From: Dehalococcoidia bacterium
GTDB lineage: Bacteria > Chloroflexota > Dehalococcoidia > Lucifugimonadales > Lucifugimonadaceae
Reading direction: 5' to 3'
Assembly: GCA_012959765.1 (NCBI GenBank)
Contig: DUCO01000010.1
Location: forward strand, 36,396-100,395
Length of the DNA stretch: 64,000 nt
Numbering within the stretch: the stretch's first letter is position 1; each line of letters opens with the position of its first letter. The notes below the pieces were generated by a model that was given only the letters and a program-made list of their open reading frames with translations, made no database searches and was not told the DNA's origin. Shown here piece by piece: positions 28,283 to 37,014 of the stretch. The position numbers and the translations under genes are program-made.

Positions 28283-30109
28283 ATGCCGATTCAGGTTCTA
28301 AGTGACGATCTCGCCTCCCGCATTGCCGCTGGTGAGGTGATTGAGCGTCCTGCATCGGTCGTGAAAGAACTGGTTGAAAATTCTCTTGATGCTGGCTCAA
28401 CGCGGATCGACGTGCACATCGTTGGTGGTGGGGCGCAGTCGATCACGGTTGTCGACAATGGGCAGGGCATACCCGCCGGTGAACTTTCTGTTGCGTTTGA
28501 GCGATTCGCCACGTCAAAGATCGACGAATCGTCTGATCTGATCGCCATCGGCACCCTCGGATTCAGGGGGGAAGCACTGCCTTCGATCGCTTCGGTAGCG
28601 AGAGTGGAGGCGATTTCGCGGCATTTCGAAGCAGACGCCGGTGCTCGATACCTGGTCGATTTCGGCAAGTCCAGTCCGGTTGAAGCTGCCGGAGCCCCGC
28701 AGGGCACTCGGATAGAAGTTGCTGGTTTGTTCAAAAACGTGCCAGCACGGCTGAAATTTCTTGGTTCTCCCGGGCGTGAGCTCTCTCGAATCCAGTCGAT
28801 GCTGGCATCGCTTGCGCTGGTTCATCCAGATGTGGCGGTCAGTCTCAGCGCCGATGGTCGCGAACGACTGAGAACGATAGGTTCGGGGAAACTCGTGGAC
28901 GCTGTTTCGGGTGTGTACGGCCCAAAAGTGGCCGAACAGATGCTCGAGCTTGAACCTGACGACTCGGCAGCATTTTCGGTTGACGGACTGGTTAGCTCGC
29001 CTTCGTTAAACCGATCCAATCGCACCTATATGACGATTTCTGTAAATGGACGCTGGATACAGTCGCGCCGACTGTCGTACGCCATCGAACAGGCGTACCA
29101 CGGCTTTCTTCCTGATCGAAGATTTCCGATTGCCATCGCACGGATTCGCACGCCACTTGATGATGTTGATGCCAACGTTCACCCGGCCAAGGCGGAAGTG
29201 CGTTTCCTTCGGGAGGACCTTGTTTATTCAGTGGTGCAACGAGCTGTTAGAGGTGTTCTGTCGGCTTCAGCCCCGGTGCATGAGCTTGGAGCTGGACGAG
29301 CCGCAGGATCGATCGGGTTGTTGAGAACCCCCGGCTCGGTTGGCAATAACACTCCAGGTGTCGTCGGAATTCAATCATCGCCGGCATCTGATTCTGATGG
29401 CTCTGGAGCAGGATCCGGGTTTACACAGTGGCCTGATCCTTCGGCGATAGTTGAACAGTCTCGATTGCCGGAGTCACAGGGCGAATCACCCGCGACTTCG
29501 TCCACAACCGGCACTCCGAAAGAGACACTTCCGGTATTGCGAGTAATTGGTCAATCGCACGAGACCTATATTCACGCCGAGGGACCAGACGGTGTTTATC
29601 TCATCGATCAGCACGCAGCCCACGAGCGAGTGATGTTCGAGCGGGTGCAGCAGAAATTCGAGCAGAACGCTTCCGAATCACAGCCGCTACTTGAAGCCGC
29701 GACCGTTGATCTTGGGCCGGGGGTGATGACCACCGTTCAGGAGCATCTGGAAGAGTTGAACAGAGTGGGTTGGGGCGTGGAAGAGTTCGGCACCAATAGC
29801 TTGATCGTACGGAGCGTTCCGGCATCGCTTGCTACAAGAGCCAGCGGGGATGGTGCCGGGCAGGTGTTCGCTCGAGTACTGGACGAGCTGAGTGAGGGCG
29901 GGACGGGCGAAACATGGCGGAATCGCATGCTGGCGACGATCGCCTGTCACTCGTCGATCCGGGCAGGACAGATTCTTTCAATTGACGAGTGCAAGGATCT
30001 TATTCGTCAGCTTGAACGAACTGAGCGGCCAAACACCTGTCCTCATGGTCGACCAACTATCGTGCAGTTGAACGTGAACGATCTGGAACGCGAGTTCAAG
30101 CGCCGTTAG
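28283..30109 (+). CDS. mutL: DNA mismatch repair protein MutL with endonuclease motif
   Basis: 608 residues. The N-terminal GHKL ATPase shows the catalytic Glu in KELVENSLDAGS near 32, DNGQGI near 58 and GFRGEAL near 95. A linker rich in Ser, Gly and Thr (about 335-410) leads to the C-terminal dimer domain with DQHAAHERVMFE near 442, the DQHA(X2)E(X4)E metal-binding endonuclease motif, and ACHSSIRAG plus CPHGRP near the end. It therefore belongs to the nicking MutL class of bacteria lacking MutH, and strand discrimination is methyl-independent. No mutS is in the window. Confidence 0.96.
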   Translation: MPIQVLSDDLASRIAAGEVIERPASVVKELVENSLDAGSTRIDVHIVGGGAQSITVVDNGQGIPAGELSVAFERFATSKIDESSDLIAIGTLGFRGEALPSIASVARVEAISRHFEADAGARYLVDFGKSSPVEAAGAPQGTRIEVAGLFKNVPARLKFLGSPGRELSRIQSMLASLALVHPDVAVSLSADGRERLRTIGSGKLVDAVSGVYGPKVAEQMLELEPDDSAAFSVDGLVSSPSLNRSNRTYMTISVNGRWIQSRRLSYAIEQAYHGFLPDRRFPIAIARIRTPLDDVDANVHPAKAEVRFLREDLVYSVVQRAVRGVLSASAPVHELGAGRAAGSIGLLRTPGSVGNNTPGVVGIQSSPASDSDGSGAGSGFTQWPDPSAIVEQSRLPESQGESPATSSTTGTPKETLPVLRVIGQSHETYIHAEGPDGVYLIDQHAAHERVMFERVQQKFEQNASESQPLLEAATVDLGPGVMTTVQEHLEELNRVGWGVEEFGTNSLIVRSVPASLATRASGDGAGQVFARVLDELSEGGTGETWRNRMLATIACHSSIRAGQILSIDECKDLIRQLERTERPNTCPHGRPTIVQLNVNDLEREFKRR

Positions 30110-30139
30110 TAGATCGGGCCGACCAATCGCAAAGCACTG

Positions 30140-30982
30140 TTAGAACAGCGGCGCGCCGGCTACCGGGTGACGGAACTGGTAGATGGAGTTCTGGGCGGCT
30201 CCGCAAACGAAAACTGTTTTCATGTCGTCGCCACCGAACGCCAGATTCGCCGGTGCCCAGTCGGGTACGTGAAACAGTTCGAGTAGCTCACCGGCAGCAC
30301 TCACATAGGCGATCGCTCTGATACCGGGGAGCGTCTGCAAAATATTGCCGTCAACATCTACTGCTATGCCGTCGGGATTGCCCGGTTCTCTGAATCTTCG
30401 AACGAGTACTTGATCGAGCAGCTGCCCGGATTCGTCAATCTTGAACGCAACCAGTCGTTGGGCACGGCTCTCGGAAACGTAGACCTGCGATCCGTCTGTC
30501 GAAACAGCGATTCCGTTTGGGTAAGCGAGTTCGTTGGCGAATGCTGTGACTTTACCTTCGGGTGTTACCCGGTAGACCGGGCTGATCGCAGGGTCGGGCT
30601 GTGGCCGTCGTATGGGATCGGTGAACAGCAGGTCGCCGTTGGGCAGGAAGCACAAGTCGTTGGGCCCGCCCAGTGCAGTTCCTTCGTAGTTATCGACAAA
30701 TACTTCGGGCTTGCCGTTGGAACCAATGCGCAGGATTGCCTTCAGCTCAGCGTCGGCTACGAACATCTCACCAGCCTTATTGAACAGCAAACCGTTAGGG
30801 CGCCCATCTGTTTCGGCCACCTGTGTGAGGTCGCCTTCACTGGACACGCGAACGATTGCAGCATCTTCTGCGCTGACGAGATGTAACTGGCCCTGCGAGT
30901 CGATTGCCGGACCCTCTGGACCCCGGACGCCTGAAACCAGTACGCGGAAGTCGGTTGGGATGTTTGTGAGGTCGGTAGTCAT
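30140..30982 (-). CDS. SMP-30/gluconolactonase-like protein
   Basis: 280 residues predicted as a six-bladed beta-propeller of the SMP-30/LRE family. Metal-site residues appear as Glu in GPEGPAID near 20, Asn in RPNGLLF near 63, GPNDLCFLPNGDLLFTD near 108 and the Asp in GNPDGIAVDVDGN near 205. Members hydrolyse sugar lactones (or act as phosphotriesterases). ATG 30982 is used because GAAG lies five bases before it; an upstream frame to 31126 has no support. It is divergent from the TetR gene, so the TetR operator may control it as well. Confidence 0.9.
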   Translation of the reverse strand: MTTDLTNIPTDFRVLVSGVRGPEGPAIDSQGQLHLVSAEDAAIVRVSSEGDLTQVAETDGRPNGLLFNKAGEMFVADAELKAILRIGSNGKPEVFVDNYEGTALGGPNDLCFLPNGDLLFTDPIRRPQPDPAISPVYRVTPEGKVTAFANELAYPNGIAVSTDGSQVYVSESRAQRLVAFKIDESGQLLDQVLVRRFREPGNPDGIAVDVDGNILQTLPGIRAIAYVSAAGELLELFHVPDWAPANLAFGGDDMKTVFVCGAAQNSIYQFRHPVAGAPLF

Positions 30983-31098
30983 GTGTTCTTCGTGAAGACT
31001 AGACCTCGCCCCGTGTCTGTACAACTGTGAGCAGGACGTGGAAGCGCATGTGGTTGATTGCCGGGGCGAAATTACAGTTATAGACTGTTTGTGAACAT

Positions 31099-31116
31099 AC
31101 CGACTGGGCGGTCGGT
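31099..31116. promoter_or_regulatory. Putative TetR operator palindrome
   Basis: ACCGAC (31099-31104) and GTCGGT (31111-31116) are perfect inverted repeats with a six-base centre. The sequence resembles classic TetR-family operators with the ACCGAC...GTCGGT core. It lies 30 bases before the TetR start and in the divergent promoter region, so autoregulation of the menaquinone operon and perhaps of the lactonase gene is expected. Confidence 0.7.
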
Positions 31117-31146
31117 TGATGAGCATTTATCTCACTCGAATTCATC

Positions 31147-31782
31147 TTGTCTGAATCGTCAACTAAACAGCGGACCCAAACCCGCGAACGCATACTTGAA
31201 GCCGCTGAAACCGTATTTGCAGATAACGGCTATCACGATGCGTTGGTCGATGAAATCGGCAAGCGGACTTCGATGTCCAAGGGTGGGTTGTACTTCCACT
31301 TTCCCAGCAAGGAAGTTCTCTTTTTCGCTGTTATGGACCGGCTCGCCAACAAGCTTGTGGCTCGGGCTGAAAAGGCTGCGGCGAAAGCTGAGACACCTCT
31401 TGAAGCCGCGGAAAAAGCGCTTGGGGCTGTTTTATCGGCGCTGTCGGTACAGAAACGACTTGCCCGGTTAATGACCACCCAGGGTTACAGCATGGGAAAT
31501 CCGTTCGAGGCAAAAAGGGCGGAAATGTTCGATCGTTTCGCCGGAGTTATTGGTAAGCATCTGGACGAAGCCCGAGAGGCCGGACAGATTGACGATCTAA
31601 ACACCGAGCTTGCTTCCCGGGTTTGGCTGGGGGCGGTAAACGAAGTTATTGTGCACTGGTTATTTTCAGATGGAGCGTCTCCAAAGGACGCAGCAGCTGA
31701 TTTGAAAAGAATCCTTATTGCGTCAGTAACCGGGCAAAATACAGCGTCAAATGCGTCGTCGAACGGTGCGGTGGCAAAATGA
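31147..31782 (+). CDS. TetR/AcrR-family transcriptional regulator
   Basis: 211 residues; the N-terminal helix-turn-helix (about 10-57: RERILEAAETVFADNGYHDALVDEIGKRTSMSKGGLYFHF pattern, given in parts) is typical, followed by a ligand-binding helical domain. It begins with TTG and overlaps the next start by four bases (ATGA), so it is translated with the menaquinone genes. A palindromic operator is 30 bases upstream. A TetR regulator at the head of a quinone operon suggests response to a lipid, quinone or acyl-CoA (inference). Confidence 0.9.
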   Translation: MSESSTKQRTQTRERILEAAETVFADNGYHDALVDEIGKRTSMSKGGLYFHFPSKEVLFFAVMDRLANKLVARAEKAAAKAETPLEAAEKALGAVLSALSVQKRLARLMTTQGYSMGNPFEAKRAEMFDRFAGVIGKHLDEAREAGQIDDLNTELASRVWLGAVNEVIVHWLFSDGASPKDAAADLKRILIASVTGQNTASNASSNGAVAK

Positions 31783-32663
31783 CGAACGAAGCGACCCGAA
31801 GCGGATTCCACGGCTGGCGACGACTTGCTCTTTTTCTTGAGGCAATCAAATTTGAGCACTCTGTTTTTGCGCTTCCATTCGCAATTCTCGCGGCATTTCT
31901 TTCGGCGAGTGGTACGCCCGACCTAACTGGCCTATTGTGGGTGCTGGTGGCGATGGTTGGAATGCGTACATTTGGTATGGCTGCCAATCGGCTGATTGAT
32001 GGTGCAATCGACGCCCGAAATCCACGTACGGCGACTCGGGCGATCCCGGCCGGGACGATCAGTCGTAAAGCAATGATCACGTACATGGCTGTTGCCGGGT
32101 TGATATTCGCTGGAGCAACTTCCCAACTCGATCCGATTACCTGGCCTCTGGCGATAATTCCTCTGGCAGTGATGATCGGCTATCCCTATTTGAAGCGATT
32201 CACATGGCTCGCCCATTTCGGTATGGGAGCTGTCTATCTCATCGTTCCCCCGGCAGTGTCACTGGCTCTTACCGGCACTATGCCGTTCGGGTTCGTGGTG
32301 ATCGGCATTGGTTCGATGATGTGGGTAGCTGGATTCGATGTTCTTTACGCAACGGCCGATTTCAAGGTTGATCGTGAGCAGGGATTGCATTCGATTCCCG
32401 CCAGATTCGGTATACCGGCGGCACTCGTTATTTCACGTTTGTTGCACGCATCGGCGGTAATCCTGCTTGCGATTGCGGGGTTGATTCTCGATGCTAGTGG
32501 CCTTTATTCGTTCGGGGTGCTGGCCGCAGCGGTGTTGTTGGCATATGAGCAGTCGCTCGTTTCATCGAGCGATCTGTCGAAGCTGAACATGGCGTTTTTC
32601 ACGATGAACGGCGTTATCGCAGTTGTTTTTGGCGTATTTGTAGTAGTTGGCGAGGTGATCTGA
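31779..32663 (+). CDS. mqnP: UbiA-family prenyltransferase, likely MqnP type
   Basis: 294 residues, about eight membrane helices. The two Asp-rich motifs are NRLIDGAIDARNPRT near 69 and YATADFKVDREQGLHS near 185, which bind the polyprenyl diphosphate through magnesium. In the futalosine route this enzyme prenylates the 1,4-dihydroxy-6-naphthoate ring. It sits directly before ubiX and ubiD homologues and mqn genes, which supports menaquinone rather than ubiquinone synthesis. Overlaps the TetR stop by four bases and the next start by one (TGATG). Confidence 0.9.
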   Translation: MTNEATRSGFHGWRRLALFLEAIKFEHSVFALPFAILAAFLSASGTPDLTGLLWVLVAMVGMRTFGMAANRLIDGAIDARNPRTATRAIPAGTISRKAMITYMAVAGLIFAGATSQLDPITWPLAIIPLAVMIGYPYLKRFTWLAHFGMGAVYLIVPPAVSLALTGTMPFGFVVIGIGSMMWVAGFDVLYATADFKVDREQGLHSIPARFGIPAALVISRLLHASAVILLAIAGLILDASGLYSFGVLAAAVLLAYEQSLVSSSDLSKLNMAFFTMNGVIAVVFGVFVVVGEVI

Positions 32664-33304
32664 TGGGCGTTTATGCACTTGGAATAGCCGGAGCCAGCGG
32701 AGCTCCTTACGCAAGGCGGGTTCTCGAACAGATGCTGCTTGCGGGTCACGATGTGAAAGCTGTGATCACCGACGCCGGGCGCAAGGTGCTTGAAGTCGAG
32801 GAAAATCTCGTGCTTACCGGGAACACTGAAGTCGACACGCCGGTGATTCTCGATTGGGCGCAGGCCGGTGATGCCGACGGCAATCTTGAGATGTACCACC
32901 ACAAGGACGTAGCATCGCCAATCGCTTCGGGGTCGTTTCCGATCGACGGAATGGCGGTTGTGCCTTGTTCTGGCGGAACGCTGGGGCGTATTGCACACGG
33001 CATATCTAACGGCCTACTCGAACGTGCTGCCGACGTGTGTTTGAAGGAACGCAGGCGGCTTGTATTGGTGCCTCGAGAGATGCCGCTAAGTCTCATTCAT
33101 CTGCGAAACATGACCGCTGTCACAGAGGCAGGAGCGATTGTTCTGCCTGCTTCACCCGGTTTCTATCACCGACCTCAAAATATCGATGATCTGATCGACA
33201 TGGTGGCAGGTCGCATACTCGCATCCCTGGGGATCGCGTCGCCGGTAATGAAGCCGTGGCTCGGCCCTGAGCCAACTTCGTACTCAGAAGAAGGAATCCA
33301 GTAG
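32663..33304 (+). CDS. ubiX: UbiX-family flavin prenyltransferase
   Basis: 213 residues. GIAGASGAPYARRVLEQM near 6 is the FMN-binding start, VVPCSGGTLGRIAHGI near 98 and REMPLSLIHLRNM near 135 bind phosphate and dimethylallyl monophosphate. It makes the prenylated FMN cofactor that UbiD enzymes need, and is next to one. It follows the prenyltransferase with a one-base overlap; the UbiD gene starts immediately after its TAG. Confidence 0.95.
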   Translation: MGVYALGIAGASGAPYARRVLEQMLLAGHDVKAVITDAGRKVLEVEENLVLTGNTEVDTPVILDWAQAGDADGNLEMYHHKDVASPIASGSFPIDGMAVVPCSGGTLGRIAHGISNGLLERAADVCLKERRRLVLVPREMPLSLIHLRNMTAVTEAGAIVLPASPGFYHRPQNIDDLIDMVAGRILASLGIASPVMKPWLGPEPTSYSEEGIQ

Positions 33305-35065
33305 TTGGCATTTACTGATCTCCAATCGTTCCTTTCGATGCTCGTAAAAGAGGGCGAACTTCACCGGGTCACCGAAGAGGTAGATGCCGAGCTTGAAGTA
33401 ACCGAAATAGCGACGCGCGCAGTGAAAGAAAACCTTCCTGCGCTGTTGTTTGAGAACGTTAAAGGCTCCAAGTACCCGCTGGTGATCAATTCGATGGCTT
33501 CGATACGCCGAATCGAACTTGCACTGGGTCGACCTGCCGAAGCACTCGGTGAAGAGATTGTGCGGTTCATGGAGGACGTGAATCCGCCGAGTCTCGGATC
33601 GTTCTGGCGCAATCGCAAGACCGGTTGGCGATTGCTTAAGATCAGGCCGAAAAACACTCGGCGCGCATTTTCGCAGCAGGTTGTTGAAGACCCGCAGCTC
33701 GATCAGCTTCCGATATTGAAGTGCTGGCCAGAAGACGGCGGACGATTTTTCACGCTTCCGCTCGTCATGAGCAAAGATCCCAAAACCGGCGCCGGCAATA
33801 TGGGCATGTACCGAATGCAGGTCTACGACCAGCAAACCACCGGGATGCATATGCAGATCCAGAAGGGTGGAGGATTTCACTACCAGATCGCCGAAAAGAT
33901 GGGCAAGCCACTTGAGATGGCAGTTGCCGTTGGTGGTGACCCGTCGCTGATTCTGGCAGCGATCATGCCGCTGCCAGAGGGTCTCGACGAGGTGGCGTTT
34001 TCAGGGATCGTTCGCGGTCAGCGAACCCCGCTGACTAAAGCCAAGACCATCGACATGAAGGTTCCCGCACACGCGGAGTTTGTGTTCGAGGGAGTTGTTC
34101 GCCCCAGAGTTCGCCGACTCGAAGGGCCGTTCGGCGATCACTTCGGACACTATTCCGCCGCTGGCGATCACCCGGTTTTCGAGATGACTCGGATGACCCG
34201 TCGAAAAAACCCCATCTTCCCGGCGACCGTTGTTGGCATACCGCCTCAAGAGGATCGTTACCTCGGTGATGCTGCCCAGTTGGCGCTTACGCCGCTGATG
34301 CGACTTGTTCGGCACGAAGTCAAAGACATGTGGGCCTACTACGAGGCAGGCTTCCATAACTTGTTGGTGGTGTCGGTTGATGCCAGATACCAGCGCGAGG
34401 CGATCAAGACTGCGCTTGGAATACTCGGGGATGGCCAGCTTTCACTGACTAAGAACTTGATTCTGGTTGGTCCCGATGTGAACCCGAGGGACTACCGGCA
34501 GGTGATGCAGGCGATTCGGCGCAACTTCGATCCTGAGCAGGATTTTCATCTCATAGCGCGAACTGCTGCCGATACTCTGGACTTCACAGGTGAGGCACTG
34601 CACAAGGGATCAAAGATGATCCTGGATGCCACCGGTGGGCCACTTGGCGAAAGGGCTCCAACCGCTGTGGCGCTGCCAGCGATCATCGGGGCGATCGCTC
34701 CGGGAATAACGAAGCACCGTCTGGTCGGAAAAACGATGCTTGTTGTTCAAACCACAGGCAACGGTAGGGAGGTCGTCCAGAAACTGGTCGACAACCCTCT
34801 CCTTGGCAGCGTGAAGATCGTTGTTGCGGTATCGGCTGATGTCGATATCGATGATGACGAAAACTTGTTGTGGGGCATTTTTACGAGATTCGATGCGGTG
34901 CTCGACGTGATGTTCTCACGTGCGGAATTCAGAGGAATCGCACCGGTTTATTCGGGTGTGATGGGTATTGATGCGACTTGGAAGCAGGGTTACCAGAAAC
35001 CGCTGGTTATGGACCCCGAGATAGTGAAGAAAGTGGATTCTAAATGGTCCCGATACTGGAAGTAG
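33305..35065 (+). CDS. UbiD-family decarboxylase, menaquinone pathway
   Basis: 586 residues, normal for UbiD enzymes. Seen: the N-terminal RVTEEVDAELEVTEIATR, the metal/prFMN-binding central part with GMHMQIQKGGGFHY and EFVFEGVVRPRVRRLEGPFGDHFGHYS (Glu-Arg-Glu region), and the C-terminal DDENLLWGIFTRFD. It decarboxylates a prenylated naphthoate with prFMN from the adjacent UbiX, the late futalosine-pathway step. TTG start directly after the ubiX stop, with GAAGGAA upstream. Its last 22 bases overlap the mqnE start. Confidence 0.92.
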   Translation: MAFTDLQSFLSMLVKEGELHRVTEEVDAELEVTEIATRAVKENLPALLFENVKGSKYPLVINSMASIRRIELALGRPAEALGEEIVRFMEDVNPPSLGSFWRNRKTGWRLLKIRPKNTRRAFSQQVVEDPQLDQLPILKCWPEDGGRFFTLPLVMSKDPKTGAGNMGMYRMQVYDQQTTGMHMQIQKGGGFHYQIAEKMGKPLEMAVAVGGDPSLILAAIMPLPEGLDEVAFSGIVRGQRTPLTKAKTIDMKVPAHAEFVFEGVVRPRVRRLEGPFGDHFGHYSAAGDHPVFEMTRMTRRKNPIFPATVVGIPPQEDRYLGDAAQLALTPLMRLVRHEVKDMWAYYEAGFHNLLVVSVDARYQREAIKTALGILGDGQLSLTKNLILVGPDVNPRDYRQVMQAIRRNFDPEQDFHLIARTAADTLDFTGEALHKGSKMILDATGGPLGERAPTAVALPAIIGAIAPGITKHRLVGKTMLVVQTTGNGREVVQKLVDNPLLGSVKIVVAVSADVDIDDDENLLWGIFTRFDAVLDVMFSRAEFRGIAPVYSGVMGIDATWKQGYQKPLVMDPEIVKKVDSKWSRYWK

Positions 35066-36168
35066 CCGACCCTGATCTCAAGATCGATATCAATCTGGTT
35101 GACAAGCGCCTCTTCCCGATCTGGGACAAGGTGCAAGCAGGCGAGCGCCTTTCGAGTTCGGAAGGCGTGACGCTGCTCGACACCGATGATCTGGCCGGCG
35201 TTGGTCGCATGGCCGATTTCGCCAAGAAACGTGTTACTGGCGACAAGGTTTACTTCGTGCTGAACCGTCACGTAAACCCGACGAACATCTGCGTACTCAG
35301 CTGCAAGTTCTGTGACTTCGCCAAGAAACCGGGTGAAAAAGACGCCTACGAAATGTCGATCGAAGAGATTCTCGATCACGTTGATGACGACATTCGTGAG
35401 ATCCACATCGTTGGTGGGCACCATCCGACGTGGCCATTTGAGTACTACGTCGAGATGGTGAAGGAGATACACAAGAAGGCTCCGCATGTTCAGATCAAGG
35501 GATTCACGGCGTCAGAAATCGACTACTTTCAACGTCGCTGGAAAGTGCCGCCCGAAGAGTCGCTGGCCATCCTGAAAGAAGCCGGACTCCAGTCAATGCC
35601 AGGTGGTGGAGCCGAGGTGTTCTCGTCACGAGTTCACAAGATTCTGCTTCCCGGCAAAGCAAATGCTGATCGCTGGGCCGAGATTCACAAGACAGCCCAC
35701 CGAATGGGCATTCCGACGAACTGCACGTTGCTGTACGGGCACATCGAAACATTTGAAGAACGGATCGAACACCTGATTCGTCTGCGCAACATCCAGGACG
35801 AAACGGGCGGGTTCCTGGCGTTTATTCCACTGGAGTACCAAGTGGGGATGACGAAACTCCGACCTCGCCACACCCCGGCGATGGACGATCTGAAGATGAT
35901 CGCTGCAGCACGACTTATGCTCGATAACATCAAGTACATCAAGGCGTACTGGGTGATGCTTGGTGAAGCGACCGCAAGCATTGGTTTGAACTTCGGTGCC
36001 AACGACCTCGACGGCACGATTGGCAAGGAGCGCATCGCTCACGCAGCACTCGCCGATTCACCGGCTGGTCAGGCACGAGAGAAGATGGCTTCGTTCATTC
36101 GAGACGCCCGTCGAATTCCAATCGAGCGAGACGCTCTGTACAAAGAGATTCGAGTGTATGACCACTAA
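35044..36168 (+). CDS. mqnE: Aminofutalosine synthase (radical SAM)
   Basis: 374 residues. The radical SAM cluster motif CVLSCKFC (CxxxCxxC) is near residue 83, followed by the family segments HIVGGHHPTWP and SMPGGGAEVFSSRVHK. MqnE joins a chorismate-derived enolpyruvyl-benzoate with SAM to 6-amino-6-deoxyfutalosine. It overlaps ubiD by 22 bases and mqnA by 11. The choice of MqnE implies later deamination by a separate enzyme or direct hydrolysis of aminofutalosine; neither enzyme is in this window. Confidence 0.95.
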   Translation: MVPILEVADPDLKIDINLVDKRLFPIWDKVQAGERLSSSEGVTLLDTDDLAGVGRMADFAKKRVTGDKVYFVLNRHVNPTNICVLSCKFCDFAKKPGEKDAYEMSIEEILDHVDDDIREIHIVGGHHPTWPFEYYVEMVKEIHKKAPHVQIKGFTASEIDYFQRRWKVPPEESLAILKEAGLQSMPGGGAEVFSSRVHKILLPGKANADRWAEIHKTAHRMGIPTNCTLLYGHIETFEERIEHLIRLRNIQDETGGFLAFIPLEYQVGMTKLRPRHTPAMDDLKMIAAARLMLDNIKYIKAYWVMLGEATASIGLNFGANDLDGTIGKERIAHAALADSPAGQAREKMASFIRDARRIPIERDALYKEIRVYDH

Positions 36169-36991
36169 TCGTTCCAACCATGATGTTTTGAGGGTAGGGC
36201 ACATGACCTACCTCAACTCTGAAGTGTTTTATCGAGATCTTCCTGCTAGTTCCTGCGAACTAGTCGACATGCCCCCGCGTGCAATGGCGGCTGCCGTTGA
36301 GCGTGGTGAATTGGTCGCCGGGCCGCTACCTATTGCAGAAGTGTTCCGACTCGGAGATAAAGTGCGGTCGCTGGGTAATCTCGGGATCGCCTGTGACGGG
36401 TCAGCCAAGAGCGTGTTTCTTTTCTCTCGTTATCCTGTCGATCAGCTCGGCGGGAAGCGGATAGCGGTGACTTCTCACACGGCAACATCGATTCAATTGA
36501 TGAGGATTTTGTTCGCCGATTTGTGGAATGTATCGGGCCACGAGTTCGTGGAAACAGATGATCCACATGACGCAGCACTGTGGATCGGTGACCCGGCACT
36601 GGAGCGGCGATCACAGACCGTTTACCCCCACATGTACGACCTTGGCACAGCATGGAAGACGCTGACGGCCTTGCCGTTCGTGTTCGCCGAGTGGGTAATA
36701 CGAACGGACGTGCCTCGAGAACAGACGAATCAGCTGGATCGATCGTTAAAGAAGGCCACACTGAGTGCGACGGACGACAGCTCGATCCTAAAGATAAGCC
36801 TGCAACGAGCGACTAAATTCATGCCGAAATCCGATGTTGCCGACTACATTCGAAATTTCGCATATTTTCTTGGTCCAAAAGAACGACGAGGCCAGCAAGA
36901 ATTCCAGCGACGACTTGAAATGTTGCCCGTGTGGCGCCCACCTAGCCCTGACACCAAGCAGGTTGAAACAAAGGCGGTATCGACGTCGTAG
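36158..36991 (+). CDS. mqnA: Chorismate dehydratase
   Basis: 277 residues with the MqnA fold pattern (periplasmic-binding-protein-like): VGHMTYLNSEVFYRDLP near 13, AGPLPIAEVFRLGD near 52 and AVTSHTATSIQLM near 95. It dehydrates chorismate to 3-(1-carboxyvinyl)oxybenzoate, the substrate for MqnE. ATG 36158 is chosen, since the frame upstream (to 35996) only reads through mqnE. The start overlaps the mqnE stop by 11 bases. The C-terminal tail (about 20 residues) is Pro/Thr-rich. Confidence 0.93.
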   Translation: MTTNRSNHDVLRVGHMTYLNSEVFYRDLPASSCELVDMPPRAMAAAVERGELVAGPLPIAEVFRLGDKVRSLGNLGIACDGSAKSVFLFSRYPVDQLGGKRIAVTSHTATSIQLMRILFADLWNVSGHEFVETDDPHDAALWIGDPALERRSQTVYPHMYDLGTAWKTLTALPFVFAEWVIRTDVPREQTNQLDRSLKKATLSATDDSSILKISLQRATKFMPKSDVADYIRNFAYFLGPKERRGQQEFQRRLEMLPVWRPPSPDTKQVETKAVSTS

Positions 36992-37014
36992 CCGACGATC
37001 GAGGCGAAGAAACA

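Noticed and set aside
30983..31126. N-terminal extension of the SMP-30 gene
   Set aside because: Covers the TetR operator region and lacks family similarity; ATG 30982 has a ribosome site.
35996..36157. N-terminal extension of the mqnA frame
   Set aside because: It only reads through mqnE in another frame; MqnA homology begins after ATG 36158.
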